A stretch of DNA of 64,000 nucleotides from Channa striata (GCA_033026295.1 CM065187.1:16464388-16528387), one strand, 5' to 3'; shown: positions 1 to 13,527, counted from the first letter of the stretch. A program made the numbers and translations. Notes: generated by a model from the letters alone, not told the origin.

Positions 1-744
1 TATGTACCAATTAAATTGCATAGGTTACAGGAATGTGAAGTTAAACCATGCAGTGTCAGCTGCTGGGGGGCAAGGGAGTGGGCGTGGCCTCAACATTGTC
101 AGACATCCTTAAATATAAAACCACACACACACACAAACAACTGTTTTGCAGATATCTAACAAGACATACAATTAAAATTCACATATTCTTGAAAGAAATT
201 GTGCAATGAACTGTTCAAACTTTCTTGACACTAATTTGACAATTCTCCAAAGTACCATGTTCACTCGGGGTAATACAGACAGCTGAAGGTCAGAAATTCA
301 AAAAATTGCTATTTTTGCTTTGTTTGCATGTGCTTGTTAGAAAAACATGCGGGTCAAGCATAAGCTAAAGTCTAAATTCCCCATAGATGCTGGAATTTGC
401 CCCTACGGTCACGTAGAAATGAATACATCAGCATTAATTGACACTAATTGCCACCTGGAGAATTAAAAGCATTAACAATTTGCAAACTACTATACACATT
501 ATATTAATCAGCCTTGTAAAGAATATGTACAGTAATGTGATATTCCAGTGTGGGATTTTCGGTGAACAACCTGTGCAACTCCGAGAAGCTTCAAACTGTT
601 ACAGGAAGTGTTAAAAAGGGCAAAATCTAAATTCAGATATCTCACTGATCAAATAACACTGTCCAAAACATTTAATCTGACAGGGAAAAACTGTGCATAG
701 TAAGAACATTAAAATGAAAAAATAATTTCTATTTTGTGTCTTAC
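1..744 (-). other. astn2: astn2 intron, partial (downstream of probable exon 4)
   Basis: This is AT-rich intronic sequence beginning at the donor at 744-743 and running out of the window. It contains a short CA run near 123-136. I see no splice-flanked reading frame resembling the next astrotactin exon, whose expected sequence includes a Phe-Gly-Arg, acidic, then Arg-rich series. The frame that stays open from the exon into the intron is read-through only. Confidence 0.8.
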
Positions 745-897
745 CTCTGGTGTGGCTTGGAGCCCTGCGGCGGCCAGTCGATGAGCTGTGCATGACGTGT
801 TGGTAGTGAGACAAGTCCGGCGGCGTATTAGGAACACGGAAACTGTCCTGGAACCTCTGCATCAAATCCTCTACCGACTCCGTGTTTGGGTCAATGG
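745..897 (-). CDS. astn2: astrotactin-2 internal exon (probable exon 4), cytoplasmic loop
   Basis: This internal exon is read on the minus strand, 153 nt, with split codons at both ends (phase 1 in, phase 1 out). The acceptor is a pyrimidine stretch ending TTTTTCTTAG before position 897. The donor after 745 reads AGAG|GTAAG. Joined to the exon ending at 21419 it completes an Ala codon and gives FEKR-A-IDPNTESVEDLMQRF. This lines up with my memory of mammalian ASTN2, where the same place reads FEKK followed by ETVESLMQKFKESF. The remainder has NTP, then a Ser-rich and Arg-rich stretch (SSSTGRRR), matching the basic stretch of the family. In astrotactins this segment lies in the cytoplasmic loop between the two membrane spans. 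There is no stop or frameshift. The next exon is not in the window. ASTN1 differs more at this position, so astn2 is preferred. Confidence 0.86.
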
Positions 898-1296
898 CTA
901 AGAAAAAGAGAAGAAGAAGAAATTAAAGTGGCAGGCATGTCATAAGGTTTTAAATTTCAAATCATTTTGGTTTTTGAAGAGTGACCGACACTATAAGCAA
1001 ACAAGAAACCACAAACTACGCAGAAACCCAAAATAGCTTGGTTTTTTATTATTGCTTAGAAAAGATCATAGATTAGACTGTGAAATGCATCATGAGCCAC
1101 CGCGCTGTCCAATTTAGACAGTGTAAAAAATACAGCACCGTGCTTTTCCTTCTATTCTAGTTTTTTTTTCTGGCCTTTAAACAATTCCATCAATTCAATA
1201 TTGCCTCATCTCTACAGGGATCCTGCCAACGCTTCCCCTGATGGTTCAGTCTCATTCTTCCTGATGAATGACTCCAAAACAACTGGCAGTGGAGAA

Positions 1297-1338
1297 AGAA
1301 GGGAAAGTAAAAAAAAAAAGAGGTTTACTTTCCCTTCT
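1297..1338. repeat. perfect 15-bp inverted repeat with 12-nt loop
   Basis: The arm AGAAGGGAAAGTAAA at 1297-1311 is exactly complementary to TTTACTTTCCCTTCT at 1324-1338. An A-rich loop separates them. On the astn2 transcript this could form a stable stem about 400 nt upstream of the acceptor of probable exon 4. No function is implied by the sequence alone. Confidence 0.9.
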
Positions 1339-2093
1339 GTACAATTAGAAACATAATGTAAAAACTAAAGCAAAGACAATTCATAAGGTGTGACCTTTCT
1401 AGATATGCCCTGGCTTAATTATGCCAGCAAAGAGATTAATTACTGACAGGATAGATATTCTCTGAGTGTTAAACAAAACGTTCGATATGTAAATTTGATC
1501 TATTTACACACTGTATATGCATAGCCTCTGCTAATTACCTTACTTCACATGGTTTGTGAAGTATGTAAATAGATGGAATCTGCAAGGTGTAATGATTTTT
1601 TTTCTGTATGTAGGCTATAGTTTCATATGTGGAAGTATCCTGCAGAGTTGGATAACTCTGGTGCAACAAACAATCACATAGAAAACTGTAAAAACAGCTC
1701 TGTCCCTATATTTACAGCAGTACAGCCATTTCCAAAAGATACAGCCATTCATCACCCCAACCACTATAGTGGCCCCACCAATCATCAGCATCTTTTCATG
1801 TGTCAGTCTGGCTGTGAGGTGCACTCCTTCCATGAATAATGGTGATGTGTTGCTCCCAGTGGAGGCTCATAATGCATGCCAATGTGTATGCAAAAGCAGA
1901 AGAAGAGCGAGGTGAAGAGGACGGGGGTAAAAGTGAAAAGGCACAGGTATTTACATTGTTTTTGATATTAGAAATGGAGAGCCAACAGTAACCTGCCCCT
2001 CTAGGATTTGTTGGACCCTTTTTGCTGCCTGAAGTGTCTGATTTGGAGACAGCTTTTATTTTTTAATTGTGATTCATGTTGTCGTGTTTTTTT

Positions 2094-2182
2094 GTGATGT
2101 TTTAAATTGCAAGGCCATACAGGCTTGAGGGGGAATTCGTTGAATTAATTGTTGCGATTGCAACGTCCTGGAGGGACTGAAA
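2094..2182 (+). repeat. dispersed repeat, copy A (pairs with 31716-31799)
   Basis: It shares a TGATGTTTTAA start, GAATTC, ATTGTTGCGAT and the CCTGGAGGGA-TGAAA block, in the same order and orientation, with the sequence at 31716-31799. Two such copies in unrelated introns indicate a dispersed element. I suspect a fragment of a fish DNA transposon but cannot name the family. Confidence 0.75.
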
Positions 2183-2701
2183 AACAGATGTGTCACAGTT
2201 TCCCCCACAAATATTTATTATTTTTTGCTTCCTTATAAAACCCTAATCAGATTTAAAAAATCACAAAGGGCTTTGAAAGGCAGGATAAAATAAGTAAACA
2301 AAACTAAGTTTAGCTTTTGATTAACTGTATGTTTAAGATATAGGTAGCACGAGACTAAAAATCAGTCCCCTCTGCTCTGACCAGCTGCCCAACAGTTTTA
2401 CTTTTTTGTCATTATCAAATGACAGTAATTAGAAATACAGCAAAATTCACTAAACAAGCAGAAATCACAAAACTCAAAACATTTAGCGCCAAAAAACTTT
2501 TACATTTTTATAGGTTTTGGAAGAAATTCTACTAAACATTACAAAGCAGTTTCATACTAGCTTTAAATGTTACCAGGACATTTTGACAACAATACAATAA
2601 TACATACATACTAAATATCTGGAACCAGCATTGAATTCCTAATTCTTGTCAACTGCCAGAGGTGTTTTATCATAAAGTTTCTTCATACAAGATTAAAAAG
2701 A

Positions 2702-3175
2702 CAAAAAGTCGGGTCGCAGTGGCAGCAGGTTTACTAAGGCTTTCCAGACGTCTTTTATTCCCAGCAACAATTTAAAGCATTCCAAGGCCACATGAGATAT
2801 GTGATCTGTCCAGCGTCTTCTGGGTCCACCAGGCAGTCTCCTACCAGCTGGACATGGTTGGAAAACCCCCACTCAGATCCACTCGGGAGTCATTCTTACC
2901 AGATACCTGAACCACCTCGCAGTGGTTCTACCCCAAGCTCCCTCCGGATGTCTGCGCTCTGCCCCTATGTGTGAGTCTGAGCCCGATCACCCTATGAAGG
3001 GAACTCGCCATCCTATTCTTTCGGTCATTACCCAGAGCTCCTGACCACAGGTGAGGGTTGGAACATAGAGCGATTAGTAAATTCAGAGCTGTGCCTTGCC
3101 GTTTAGCACGTTCTTTGCCACATTGGTTCAGTACAACGTCTGCGTTATGATCGCACCAAGGAAGTCCAACAATGT
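2702..3175 (-). mobile_element. degenerate LINE fragment, C-terminal end of the reverse-transcriptase ORF
   Basis: On the minus strand between about 2705 and 2830 the reading includes GGPRRRWTDHIS, then VALECFKLLLGIKDVW, ending LLPLRPD. This corresponds to the C-terminal GRPRTRWRDYVS...LAWERLG...VW..LL.LLPPRP tail of a common teleost non-LTR retrotransposon. Further along (about 3015-3175) the plus strand carries the CTTTCGGTCATTACCC and GGTGAGGGTTGGAAC blocks typical of the same element. The frame is broken by several indels and stops, so it is an old, dead 5'-truncated copy. It is inserted in the astn2 intron in the gene's sense direction. Confidence 0.85.
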
Positions 3176-3962
3176 GTGATTTACTTGCTAATAATTTTTT
3201 AAGTATCTAAATTTCCCTTTGGCCAGACGGATGGAGGTTTACTTTTTAGATCCTTGAGAGCCTTTGCCCTGCTTGTTTCATAACTATCACTGCCTAAACA
3301 ACTGATTCCAAGTTGTGAATGACTGAATTCACTGGATCCAGGTGAACAGCAGTGGGCTGGACAGGGATCATTGAAAAACGAGCGGACAGGGGTCTTTGTT
3401 GTTGACCACTGTTCAATACATACAGTATTTACATTATATTAGTGTGTTAAATAAATCATTGGGTTATCACTGATCTAAGATACCCAGAAAGCCACAAAAT
3501 TTATTTTTTGGAAGCACCTTAAAGCAGAACCACATAGTTTACTGAATAAGCCATTATAATGTGAAATATAGAAAACAGTTTAAACTGTATGAGGTATCCT
3601 GAATATTTAAAGCCAAATTTTGGTGAGTCAATGTAACATCAGTATCGAGAGAATAAACATCTTTAATTGGAGGTAGTAACCCGTATGTGCATCTACCACT
3701 GTGATTTAGATATAACCTAATAACCATTTTAAATGTTTCCAGTTTAATTTCCTGTTCCAGCATTTGCTAATAAAGCTCACGGAAATTAAACTTGGACCCA
3801 AATAGTTTCCTAGCAACACAAGCCTGGAAAAATGGTGTATACATTTTTCTTTTTTCTTATTAATTTCTGGGTTACCTCATTCAATACTGCCATTCATATA
3901 ATGTTGCTAGGTGAAAGTAGTTTGTGTTGCAGTGTTTTGTGTGATTAACTGCATGTCTGATT

Positions 3963-3986
3963 GCTGCCGCTGCTGCTGCTGCTGCT
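3963..3986. repeat. GCT trinucleotide microsatellite
   Basis: About six tandem GCT units with a leading GCC interruption, inside the intron and not in a coding frame of astn2. Confidence 0.9.
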
Positions 3987-6900
3987 TTCATATTATTGCT
4001 TATAAGTGGCCAGTAACGTGAAATTCACTGAAAGCAGTGAGGGATCGATCACTCCGCACCCCAGCCTCCATTCATACGTTGCTTCATTTAACATATAACC
4101 ATCTACTCGCCGCTCATTACTGTCAGGCCAGTAATCTGCATTACATCACTAACTACAAACATGTACATTTTTTATGATTTATGTATTATTTATTCTGCCG
4201 TGTTGTCCTACTGCATACAGTATATAAACATCAAACATGTTTTTTTTGCCGTACATTCTGTCCTGTTGGGCAGGGAATCTGCTCTGAACTCTGCCATGAT
4301 GCTACACTCAACTAAAGTTCCCATTAAAAGTACAATAAAGCAAAACAACAGGATCCTGTGTGAAATAGCAGCTGCTTAGATTGCACACAGGCTTTGATGC
4401 TGCAGCAGCTCCGGTAGCTGTTGCTCCTGGCAGTGTTTTTGTAAAGTGAAGTTAAACCGCTGGTTGGCTGTGTGAAGGATCTACCTTTCTTCCTGCTATC
4501 ACCATACAGACATGATTTGGAGCACGACACAGAAACAGAGTTTCCCCACAGTACATTTTCTGTCGCCAACCTGCTAAGGATTTTCCATCTCCCATTGCTG
4601 CTCATCAACAAATTCAGTTTGATTCGTTTATTATTTTCACACAGAGGCAAAAGAGAAATCACTGATCAGTCATTGAATAAAATACACAGACTGCACAATC
4701 AGTGTATAAGACTATAACGTTGAATCTTTGCTATGGTTTGCTGACAACACTAAAACCATGCGTTAGAAATGTACAGTGGACAGTGGAGTTAAAACTTTCC
4801 TCTCATTGTAAATAAAACATATTAATCTTTCATCAAGGACTGTGACAGTGTGCATCTGTGTAGTTGGAGGGAAAATCTCCCTCTCCTCGCCTCTTCATGT
4901 CTGAATGTCCTTGGGAGCAGTTTCTAATTTGAATAGTTTTTCCCCATTAGGCACAACGAATGTGTCTTGAAATCCTTGTAGAGCGGCTAGATTTTAAACT
5001 GTAAAGGACTCCAAAGGCTTATGCACATTCAGTCTCCTCAGCGCATTTATTTTCTGTGCGTTTCAAATTCTAATGGGCCTTGGCTTCACCTGTAGTGTCA
5101 ACACGCTCAGCTGAAACACTTGGTAACTTTTGAAATAAAAGCGTACTCTCAAAAAAGGTTTAGTGAGCTCCGTTCCCTGGGGGAACTTGTGGTAGTGCCA
5201 GGCCACTTCAGGAACCTGAGGTTGGCAAACAAACACCGAGGGCTCAGGTGGTTGGCACTTAAGCCTTGACCTGCAACGACTGAGTGGAGTCTGTGACAGC
5301 ATGTTTGACGTTAAATGTCTGCATACATATTTCATCGCCTCCTGGAACTCTCTTTATCTCACTCTCTTTGTTCCATGTCGAGGTTAGAGGAGATGACAGT
5401 AGCGTATAGAGCCACGGTCTCCTTGAAACAAATATAATTTGTTTCTAAAGGTTGACGCGACCCTTTGTTCACGCGGATATGAATTCAGCTTTGTCTTCCC
5501 CACTAACCCACACATATCTTATATAAATCTTTTAAATCTTCAAATGCTCAAACAATAAGATGGAGTGTGTTTGTCTAATAAATTTCACTAAACAGAGTTA
5601 TTTTGGCGATATCCAAATGCTTTTTGCACAGCAATCACTGTTCCCCGCTGTTAGCACAAGACTTGGCGGAGTTGGTAGGATATTTTCTAACACAGGCCTG
5701 TCTGCATTAGTCCTAAATAAAAGACACAAATAGATGTAGACCCTTGCAGCAATCTTTCTCTGGTAGTCAGCTCACTATTTAGGTGTCTACCCCATTTCTC
5801 TCTTCTGTCAGCGGCAGCTACCACGGTATTTTATTCTGACATTTGTTTTTCCCCAGACCCCAAGTCCACACTGTCTTCTCATTTTGAGTTCAATGTCAGC
5901 TAAAGCTCTGGTGCATTTATGTTCTCCTTTTCATCTCCCTTATCTGCAGTTAGTCTCTTATCACCGCTGAGTGTGTGTTAACAGTGTCTCATAAGCAGTG
6001 GATGTCAACAGCATGGTGCCTCAGTCAACTTATTCCTGGTGGTCTCGCAGCGCTCGCTATGAGAAGATAACCCTACTCCGTTTTCTGTTTCTGTTCAGCT
6101 GCACACACGCCTTTTTTAAAGTGTGGATGTTAATGTATGTGTTTCCGAACTTCTCCTACATTCTGTTCTTCCTGTCCATGGAGAACATTGCTTTCACAGA
6201 TGCATGTTAAGCACAGCATTAAAGTAGACTCCAGAACAAATATGTATGTTTCCATGGATTGTTTGCAAATAACGTTGGCAAAATCGATTTATTTTTAGAT
6301 AAACGCTGCCATGGTCACAAGTACAATTATGATGATTGTATTCTATACTTTTACACCCAATGTCTAGAGCATGGAACAGTGAACATCTGAAGTGTGAACT
6401 CCAAACATAAGACAATAAATATGCTTTTCTCTCACTCTTCTCTTTTACAGCTCTTATTGTCAGGCCTCCCCTGAGACCTCATTGGTGAGGAATTCACTCA
6501 TATAGTCCCAGTGAGGGAGAATCTGCTGCCATTTGCTTTTTGACGGACATGTACTCAGTGTCCTTATTAAGGGTCCGCTAAGGTGACAGAAAAGCATCAC
6601 TAGTCAGACAAAACACAAAAAGAGTTAGCAATAACAAGCTCCTCGCTGCCAACCAGTTTTATTAAGCGTATAGTATTTTTTAACATTGAGAATAAGTTAT
6701 TTTTGCTGGGCAAACATGCAAAACTAAAAAAGGAAAGTTAATTAGATACATGTATGTGAAATGTGAACAGCTTTATGAGGAGTGAATCCTCCGCTCGTTC
6801 AGTGACAACTTTCAAACCTCAAACTATAATAGCTGCAGCATAATAAATAATAAATAACCATTGGACATATGTCTCCATGCTGAACAGAAGGAGAGTCTAA

Positions 6901-7137
6901 CTGCTTTCAAAATGACTTATGCCCTGCTTCATTACTGAGGTAAATTCAGTCAATAAAACAGAATCTAACAGTAGTGGATGCAATTTCTGTCTATTCCACT
7001 GACTTTAATCTATTTGTTAGGCTTAGGCCAAAATATCAACACCAACTGTAATATTTTTTTATATACTTGAAAACGTCTTTTTAGTTAAATTGGTAAAAAT
7101 ACAGAAAAACAAATTTGACAAACAAGTACAAGGCGAC

Positions 7138-7391
7138 ATCCATCTATAGATTATATTATATTTCTTATCCTGTTAAAGGGCCCCGTGGTGCTGCAGCTGA
7201 TCACATCTGTCATTGGCAAATGGCAGAAATGCCGCTAGTCTATTACAGGGCAGCACAGGGAGACAAACAACCATAGACAACCATGGATAATTTAAGTTTC
7301 AGTGGGAGGAAACCAATGCAACACAGGGAAAACATGCAAACAGGTGGCCACAGCTGGAAGATGGACGACATCTGCCCACCACCGTGCTGCA
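7138..7391 (+). repeat. full-length degenerate copy of the common teleost 'GTGGGAGGAAACC' dispersed repeat
   Basis: The copy starts with a CATCCATCTATA head and continues CTTATCCTGTTA, CTAGTCTATTACAGGGC, AGACAAACAACCAT, GTGGGAGGAAACC and AACATGCAAAC. It ends with an ACCACCGTGCTGC tail. That block order is the one seen in a very abundant percomorph repeat. It is diverged and partly deleted: the 'cacgca' block is missing. No coding potential. Confidence 0.85.
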
Positions 7392-8585
7392 AACAAGACC
7401 ACAACACATCCTAAAGGAGAAGATGTACCAAAAACATGGCAATATCGTAAAATGAATGATCTCTTCTATTATTCTTTTTAAATCTACTTTTTGATGTGGT
7501 GGTGGGTTGTTTGGTATCACAACCACTAGGGAAAATAGCAAATTTTATGCACAATAAATGGATAAAATGCTCGTAAACATAGATGCACCATATACACCGG
7601 TAAAGAATTTGAACAAGCTCATTTGCAAGAGCGTTTTGTTTAATTGATATGGTTTGGTGTTGACAAAATCTGATAGAATGATTCTATACACGTATGTGCA
7701 TCAGGAAGGGCAATAGTTTATCTGTCAGCCCAAAAATAAATAAAACCTAATCTGAAGTAGTAGCTACTCCAAAAAGGGCAGATGACTAAGCTCACTTCTA
7801 CTAAATTGCTCATATAGGCTGTGGGATTTGCTGTCTGTCAGAAAAGGAAACCTTTGACCTTGACACTGTGTCCATAAATAGTGTTGACCCTTATTTCTCT
7901 TAGGCTCAAGGAGATATTCCCTTTCCAGCAAATGTCAGTGAGACACAAGGAAACATTTTCAGGCTATTCAACAGAGGTCCATGTCCTGAGGCAGGCGGTG
8001 ATGCAGTTTGCAGTGCAGGTCGGAAGATGGATTACGGTTCTCTGACTTTAAATACATGACACTGTGGTAAACAGCTCAGTAGAACCCACTCAGTATCTTA
8101 CCGAATTCTAGTGTAGCTGTTTGAGGGAAGGAGGTATTAACTAGTAAACCTGTTCATTTTGAAAAACCTCTGTTATTATTCATGGCTGTCAACAGCGATT
8201 ATTACAGTATATAACATCCACATCCAACTATTTCAGGTCACAACAAAGGGAAGGTGCAGCTCACCCTACCCCTTAACCTCCACAGATATTTACTCAAAAA
8301 TATTAATTTCTGTACAGTGTAATGTAAAACTCCAACTTGAAAGGAATTTGTGAACAATAAAAAAATATGTCCAAACCAAGTTTCCACCATTTAACACATA
8401 CATTTTAACATTATAGCAATAACCAATTAAAGCTTATACCAAATACAGAGCAAAAATGAAATAACAACTCAATATGCTGTGATATCATTCATATACCTAT
8501 TGTCAATTTAGAGCCACCCCATGCATGTTTTAACTGGAAATCAGTCACAAACTGTTCCTACGCTTCGCTGTCCCACCAAGCTGCC

Positions 8586-8690
8586 CAACAGCATTCATAT
8601 TCACAGAGGCAGAAATTGCCACAAGGGAAATGATGGAACATTTCTGTAGATCTTTGGACCCTACAAACCCCTGCTGTTTTAATTTGGAGC
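8586..8690 (+). repeat. 105-bp element, copy 1 (paralogous to 24209-24313)
   Basis: It shares CAACAGC, TTCACAG-GGCAGA, AGGGAAA, TTTCTGT, ATCTT, GACC-TACAAA and CCCTGCTG-TTTA in the same order and spacing with 24209-24313. Similarity stops abruptly at the right-hand side. It may be an ancient SINE remnant or a duplicated non-coding element. Confidence 0.7.
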
Positions 8691-8830
8691 AAATCTGCAG
8701 GAGGAAAAGAAACTGAGAGCACAAGAAATTAAATTCCAGCAGATTTTTTATTACATTTCCTTTTATTACTCACTTTAACACATCTTTTCTTTGCCTGTAC
8801 TTCGAACACATATGCACGCAGGCCCATGCT

Positions 8831-8841
8831 CACACACACAT

Positions 8842-8876
<35 letters not shown>
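8831..8876. repeat. CA dinucleotide microsatellite
   Basis: About 20 CA units with a single TC interruption at 8841-8842. Confidence 0.95.
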
Positions 8877-8882
<6 letters not shown>

Positions 8883-11800
8883 TTCACTCTATTCACATCT
8901 CTCCCTTCGTTTTGCTCCTATCCTTCACGGCTTGGGGAGCAAATGAGCGCAGGGGAGATCAATGAGGAGGAAAAGGGGGTTCACCCCCAGCTCTGATTTC
9001 CTCTGTGATTTATTAAATTTTCCATTGTTTCAACAGGAGTTGTCTGGCTTTCTGGGAAAGCTTTGACAGCACTGCTTCTGGAAGTGTGACAGGTACATGA
9101 GAGGAGAGTAAGGGTTCCGACAGATACAAAGAAAAAGACAAAAGTGTCAGAGAAGACAAGGGACTCTGACATGAATGGAGAGTGGCTGAGAGAGAGGGAG
9201 ACAGTGCAGAGTGCGGAGCAGATGAGTGGACAATGAATGCTATGAATGCTGAAGGACAGAGAAAGGAAATGATGATGGGGATGAGGAACAGATAAGTGAG
9301 TCAGGAGGGATAAAAAACAGAGCCTATAGCAGGATAAGATGAAAATATAAAAAAGCACGGGTGAGGAAATAATAATGGGGATAAGAACATGATCACAGAA
9401 GGAAAATCAACATACAAGAGGGACAGAAAAAATAAAAGATGGTGTGATGCTATAATACTCCAGTTTAATCTGAAAAATAACAGAACACTGTGCCTTTGAC
9501 TTCAGGAGAAAACAGATCTATATCTAATAACTAAAACAATGACCAAAGAGGCCACGCTGAGGCCATTCCTCCAACAGTGGAAGTCACAGCGTATAATTCC
9601 TGACATTGAATAAGAAATTATTGGAGGCAACAAACTTAAAACAAATGGCTGCAAGTCTGCACAGTCTCCTTTTTCATTGCATCGTAAACAAAGACGTGGA
9701 TGGCACTGCATTTTCTGCATTTTCCTCTATTGCCATTGCCAAGATGAGACAAAATGAAAAAATACTGATGACTCAAAACCATTTAAGACATCTGGAAGAC
9801 AGAAAAATGCCAACAACAGGAAAAAAAAGAATCCATTCTCCTTTCACTCTCTGCAGGATTTGAACATTTACTGTTTCATGCCTTGTCATTCCCAGCCACT
9901 GGAAAGCATGTAATGTCCCATCTTTAGTCAGACACTTTTCCTTTCTGCTAGCTTTTGCCTCGACTTGTATATTTTAAGGCCTCTGCTGTTTGCAGAGGAG
10001 CAAGAATAAAGTGCTATCTATAGCTCAGCTCTTGCCACGGGCGAGAATAAAATATGGATGTGTCTCCTCATGCTGTGCCAGCTGAACATTGCAGGCCAAG
10101 CTCTGACCTCCAACTGCTCCAGACACAGGCTGTAACTCTGGACTGATAATCACAAATATGCCCAGGACGTGAGATTTAAGAAACGAGATCCAACATGTAA
10201 GGCTATTTTAACTGCATTTCCCTGGTGTGATACTGTGTATCACAGTGATCATGAAATGAATGGATGAATTATTTTGTTTAAATTATGAATAAGCAACAAG
10301 GCCACAATGATGTGTAGCCTATTCCTGGCATGAAACACCTGCAGTGAAGCCTTTGAGCGATCATTTTCTCAAGGTGGAGTGATAGCTGGAGGTGCTAAGC
10401 TAAGAAAATGGTGTTACTGTAGCAACTTTAAAACAAAACTGTTCTTTATATTTTCCACAACAAAAAAATACAGGAATCCGTCACGATGAAAATAGGATTC
10501 TTTATGAGGAGTTGTTAAGACTGTATGTCAATTGTGCCCAACATAATCTTGAATAGCTCTGAGGAACCACAACCACATGCACATTTCCAATGCACGCAAA
10601 GCCCCTCACTCAACACTTGCCCACCTATGAAGGATGCACAGAAAGGGAAAAGGGCAGACAAACAGATCCTGACATCTTCTGGCTACCAATCATCCCTTCA
10701 TGGACCATGTGTCATGTCCCATATTAGAAAACAAGACAGAAACATGGCCAACAATGCATCACTGGCTGAGTGTCATGTTCGATTTATAACTTATAAAACA
10801 AGGCAGAAAGGAGAAATCATCCCATGAGCTGACTGGAAATCAAACCAACTTTGCAACTTCTGGCTTTTGAACTTGGTGCCAGTCGAACGCATGTTGGTAA
10901 AGATTTACAGTTGTTGGTGATGCACTGGTGTAAAGCTTTGAAGAGACATCCCTTCCCTCTGCCTGACCTAGAGAAGGACAGCTGTTTTCCTTTGACCACA
11001 CATTGAACAGCACTTGCCTAGCAGGTTGCAAGTCTTTGCCTACTGGCTCTAAGGTCACACCACCTGCTTCGCTTGTGCCAGAACTTCAGAATGTTTCCAT
11101 GAGTCATGGCAATGGTCGAAATGAGCTCCTTATGCACGATCAGCACCAGGGAGAATATTTTTATATTCTTTGGTGAGTCACCCTCTTCACACATTTCACA
11201 TGGTTCATCCAGGGGGCAGCTGACCAAATGGGCTCAGCTCAAAGAGTCAAAACCCAGCTGAGCTCAGGAAAAGCCCATAGTTAAAATATCTGTATATTTA
11301 TAAAGTGGGGATTCAGTTTTTTTTTTCTTTTCTGTTTCTGAAGCTAATGTGTTCAGAGTTTTACTGAAACAGATCACTGTACTTGTGCCTACTGTTAGAT
11401 GATTTGTAATTGTGCAATATCGTAACTAGGATGTAGGTAGAGTCGAAGCATTTGACCCCCCCTTTACATGTCAGAGTATCATTACTTCTGAATGTTTAAT
11501 TGTTGTTAGACTGCGATTTTCTTTTTATGATTATTAATGAGGCTTTATGACACTTCCAAGTTTATTACAGCGACTGCACAGTGTGACACCGATTAATGTC
11601 TTTGTGGCAAAACTGCGTTAAACTTTTGACAGATTCCAAAGACAACAATAAATATTAAGAATTATTTCCAAATCCTGCTGCAATGTTACTAGGAAATTTC
11701 CGGCACACGCAGGAGCAGAAATGAAGCAGAAAAGACATTATGCAAATATAATTACAATAGGGTGCCAATTTATCACACCCCGAGATAATTCATCACACCC

Positions 11801-13061
11801 AGAAACAATCCAGTTAATTTAATACAGCACAAGCAGCAGTATTTTTCCAACAATTGCATATTGACCAAAGGTAGGTAGAGAAGAACATCACAAGTACTAG
11901 ATTCTCCCAGCCCCACCCTCCTGGTCTACACAGCATCTAGAGGCAGATCTACTTGCTGTCAGAAAGTGTGTTTGCCCTGAAGTTACCATGTCATCTAGTG
12001 GATTTCATTTCAGTTTTCTTTCTGGATTTCCTATATTGTCTTGTTTACTGTTGCACATACTGTACTGTCCTTGCGAGTTACCCATAACTTGAAGCAATGT
12101 TCTTGAATGTGTCAGTCTACGTGGTCAATAAAGCCGATAATGTCAGTTCTTCCAATGTCAATGTTTATCATTCTAGGACCAATTCTCAGTATAAAATATT
12201 AATATCTAAACTGTTATTTGGGGTGAATGTCAATATTAATATTACAGAGGACACAGCAAAAAGTGACTATGACTGAGCTGGACAGTCTGAATAAAATCCA
12301 GTTGATGGGAACTACTTCTGCCCGACCCATGCGGACTGTGTCCACTCTGTGTAAATGCCCAAGCCGCTGAAACAGTGTTGACATTTTTCTCAAAGATTTG
12401 AGACTTAGCAACAATAGAGACGCTGACGACGTTATGAAGCAGCAGTCTGAAGAGGGAGACGGGAAGAAAAGTGTTGTAATGGAAAAACAGACTTCCATCA
12501 TTCACTTCTTTTGACAGTGGCAGCATTATCCAGGTATCCAGTGTGGAGCGAGGGGGACATTCATCACTGACCAGAGAGTGATTCATGTCTGTTTAGACTC
12601 AGACATATATGTCCTCCTCTCCACTGCTCTCATTTGTCCGGACCCATGTCTCTTCCCCCTTCGCTTTTTTGTGTATATATCAGTATAACAAAAAAATATG
12701 TACTAAACTGCAAACGTGATTACAAGATTAAAAACTCATTAGATCTTCTATAAACATAATAAGAATAAGTTGACATTTGATGTAAGTGGTGAGCTGTGTT
12801 AATAAAATATCCTTTTCGGAGGATGTATGCTATCTTGCAGTACAACATCCAGTGTGTCTTACTGGAGCATGCTCAAATACTTTACGGCTGTGTTAAGACA
12901 AGAGTAAGATTGAGGGCTGGATGAGAGATGAAAATCTAACAATATAGTAAATGAACAACATGAGGTGTTTAAGAGCTTTTAAACCAACAGTTCAAATCTT
13001 CCTCTACCCTGACATAAGTGATTTTCTTGCCTAAACATAACCAGGCGGTGGACTCTGGACT

Positions 13062-13225
13062 CTTAAAGTCACCAAATTACCTAAAATGCATGTCTTTGGA
13101 CTGTGGGAGGAAACCAGAGTACCCCGAGAAAACCCACGCACGCAAGGGAGAACACGCCAGCTGCAAAAAGACAGGAAATAGCCGGCTGGTGGATTCTAAC
13201 CAGCGACCTTTCACTTGTGATGTGA
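13062..13225 (+). repeat. partial copy of the common teleost 'GTGGGAGGAAACC' dispersed repeat
   Basis: It contains AAAGTCACCAAATTACCT, ATGCATGTCTTTGGACTGTG, GGAGGAAACCAGAGTACC, GAGAAAACCCACGCACGC and a tail with ATTCTAACCAGCGACCTTT. This is the better-preserved right half of the repeat also seen at 7138-7391, in the same orientation. The reading frame across it is not a gene. Confidence 0.9.
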
Positions 13226-13527
13226 CAGATCTCATCAATGCCCTTCGGAATATAATAAATAAATTGTTATGTTCCATAGGAATGGAATTTACACACTAGA
13301 TTCTCATTTCTGATTAATATTGTTTCCCTGATGAATGACACTTGAGTCTGTCTGGTGATGGTCTACATTTCTGATGGGATACAACGATCTGTTTTAAAGT
13401 CATTGTTTGTGGGTTAGTTGGTCATTTTTACATCTGTTTTGGTCTTGGAAAAAGGACCTCAGGTGGAAATACGTGCCACTGTTTGAGCTTCATTTTTTAT
13501 AGAGGGGTCCAAGTTGAGCTCTTTCAT

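Noticed and set aside
8981..9358. 125-codon minus-strand frame rich in Ser/Leu/His
   Set aside because: It arises from a GA-rich low-complexity tract. There are no domains.
12030..12140. TTGCACATACTGTACTGTCC...GTCAATAAAGCC stretch resembling a LINE 3' tail
   Set aside because: Only short similarity to the 'aataaag' tail type, with no coding remnant beside it.
12214..12586. Overlapping minus-strand frames of about 100 codons
   Set aside because: Two frames overlap over the same bases, neither has a motif or splice context, and composition is ordinary intron.
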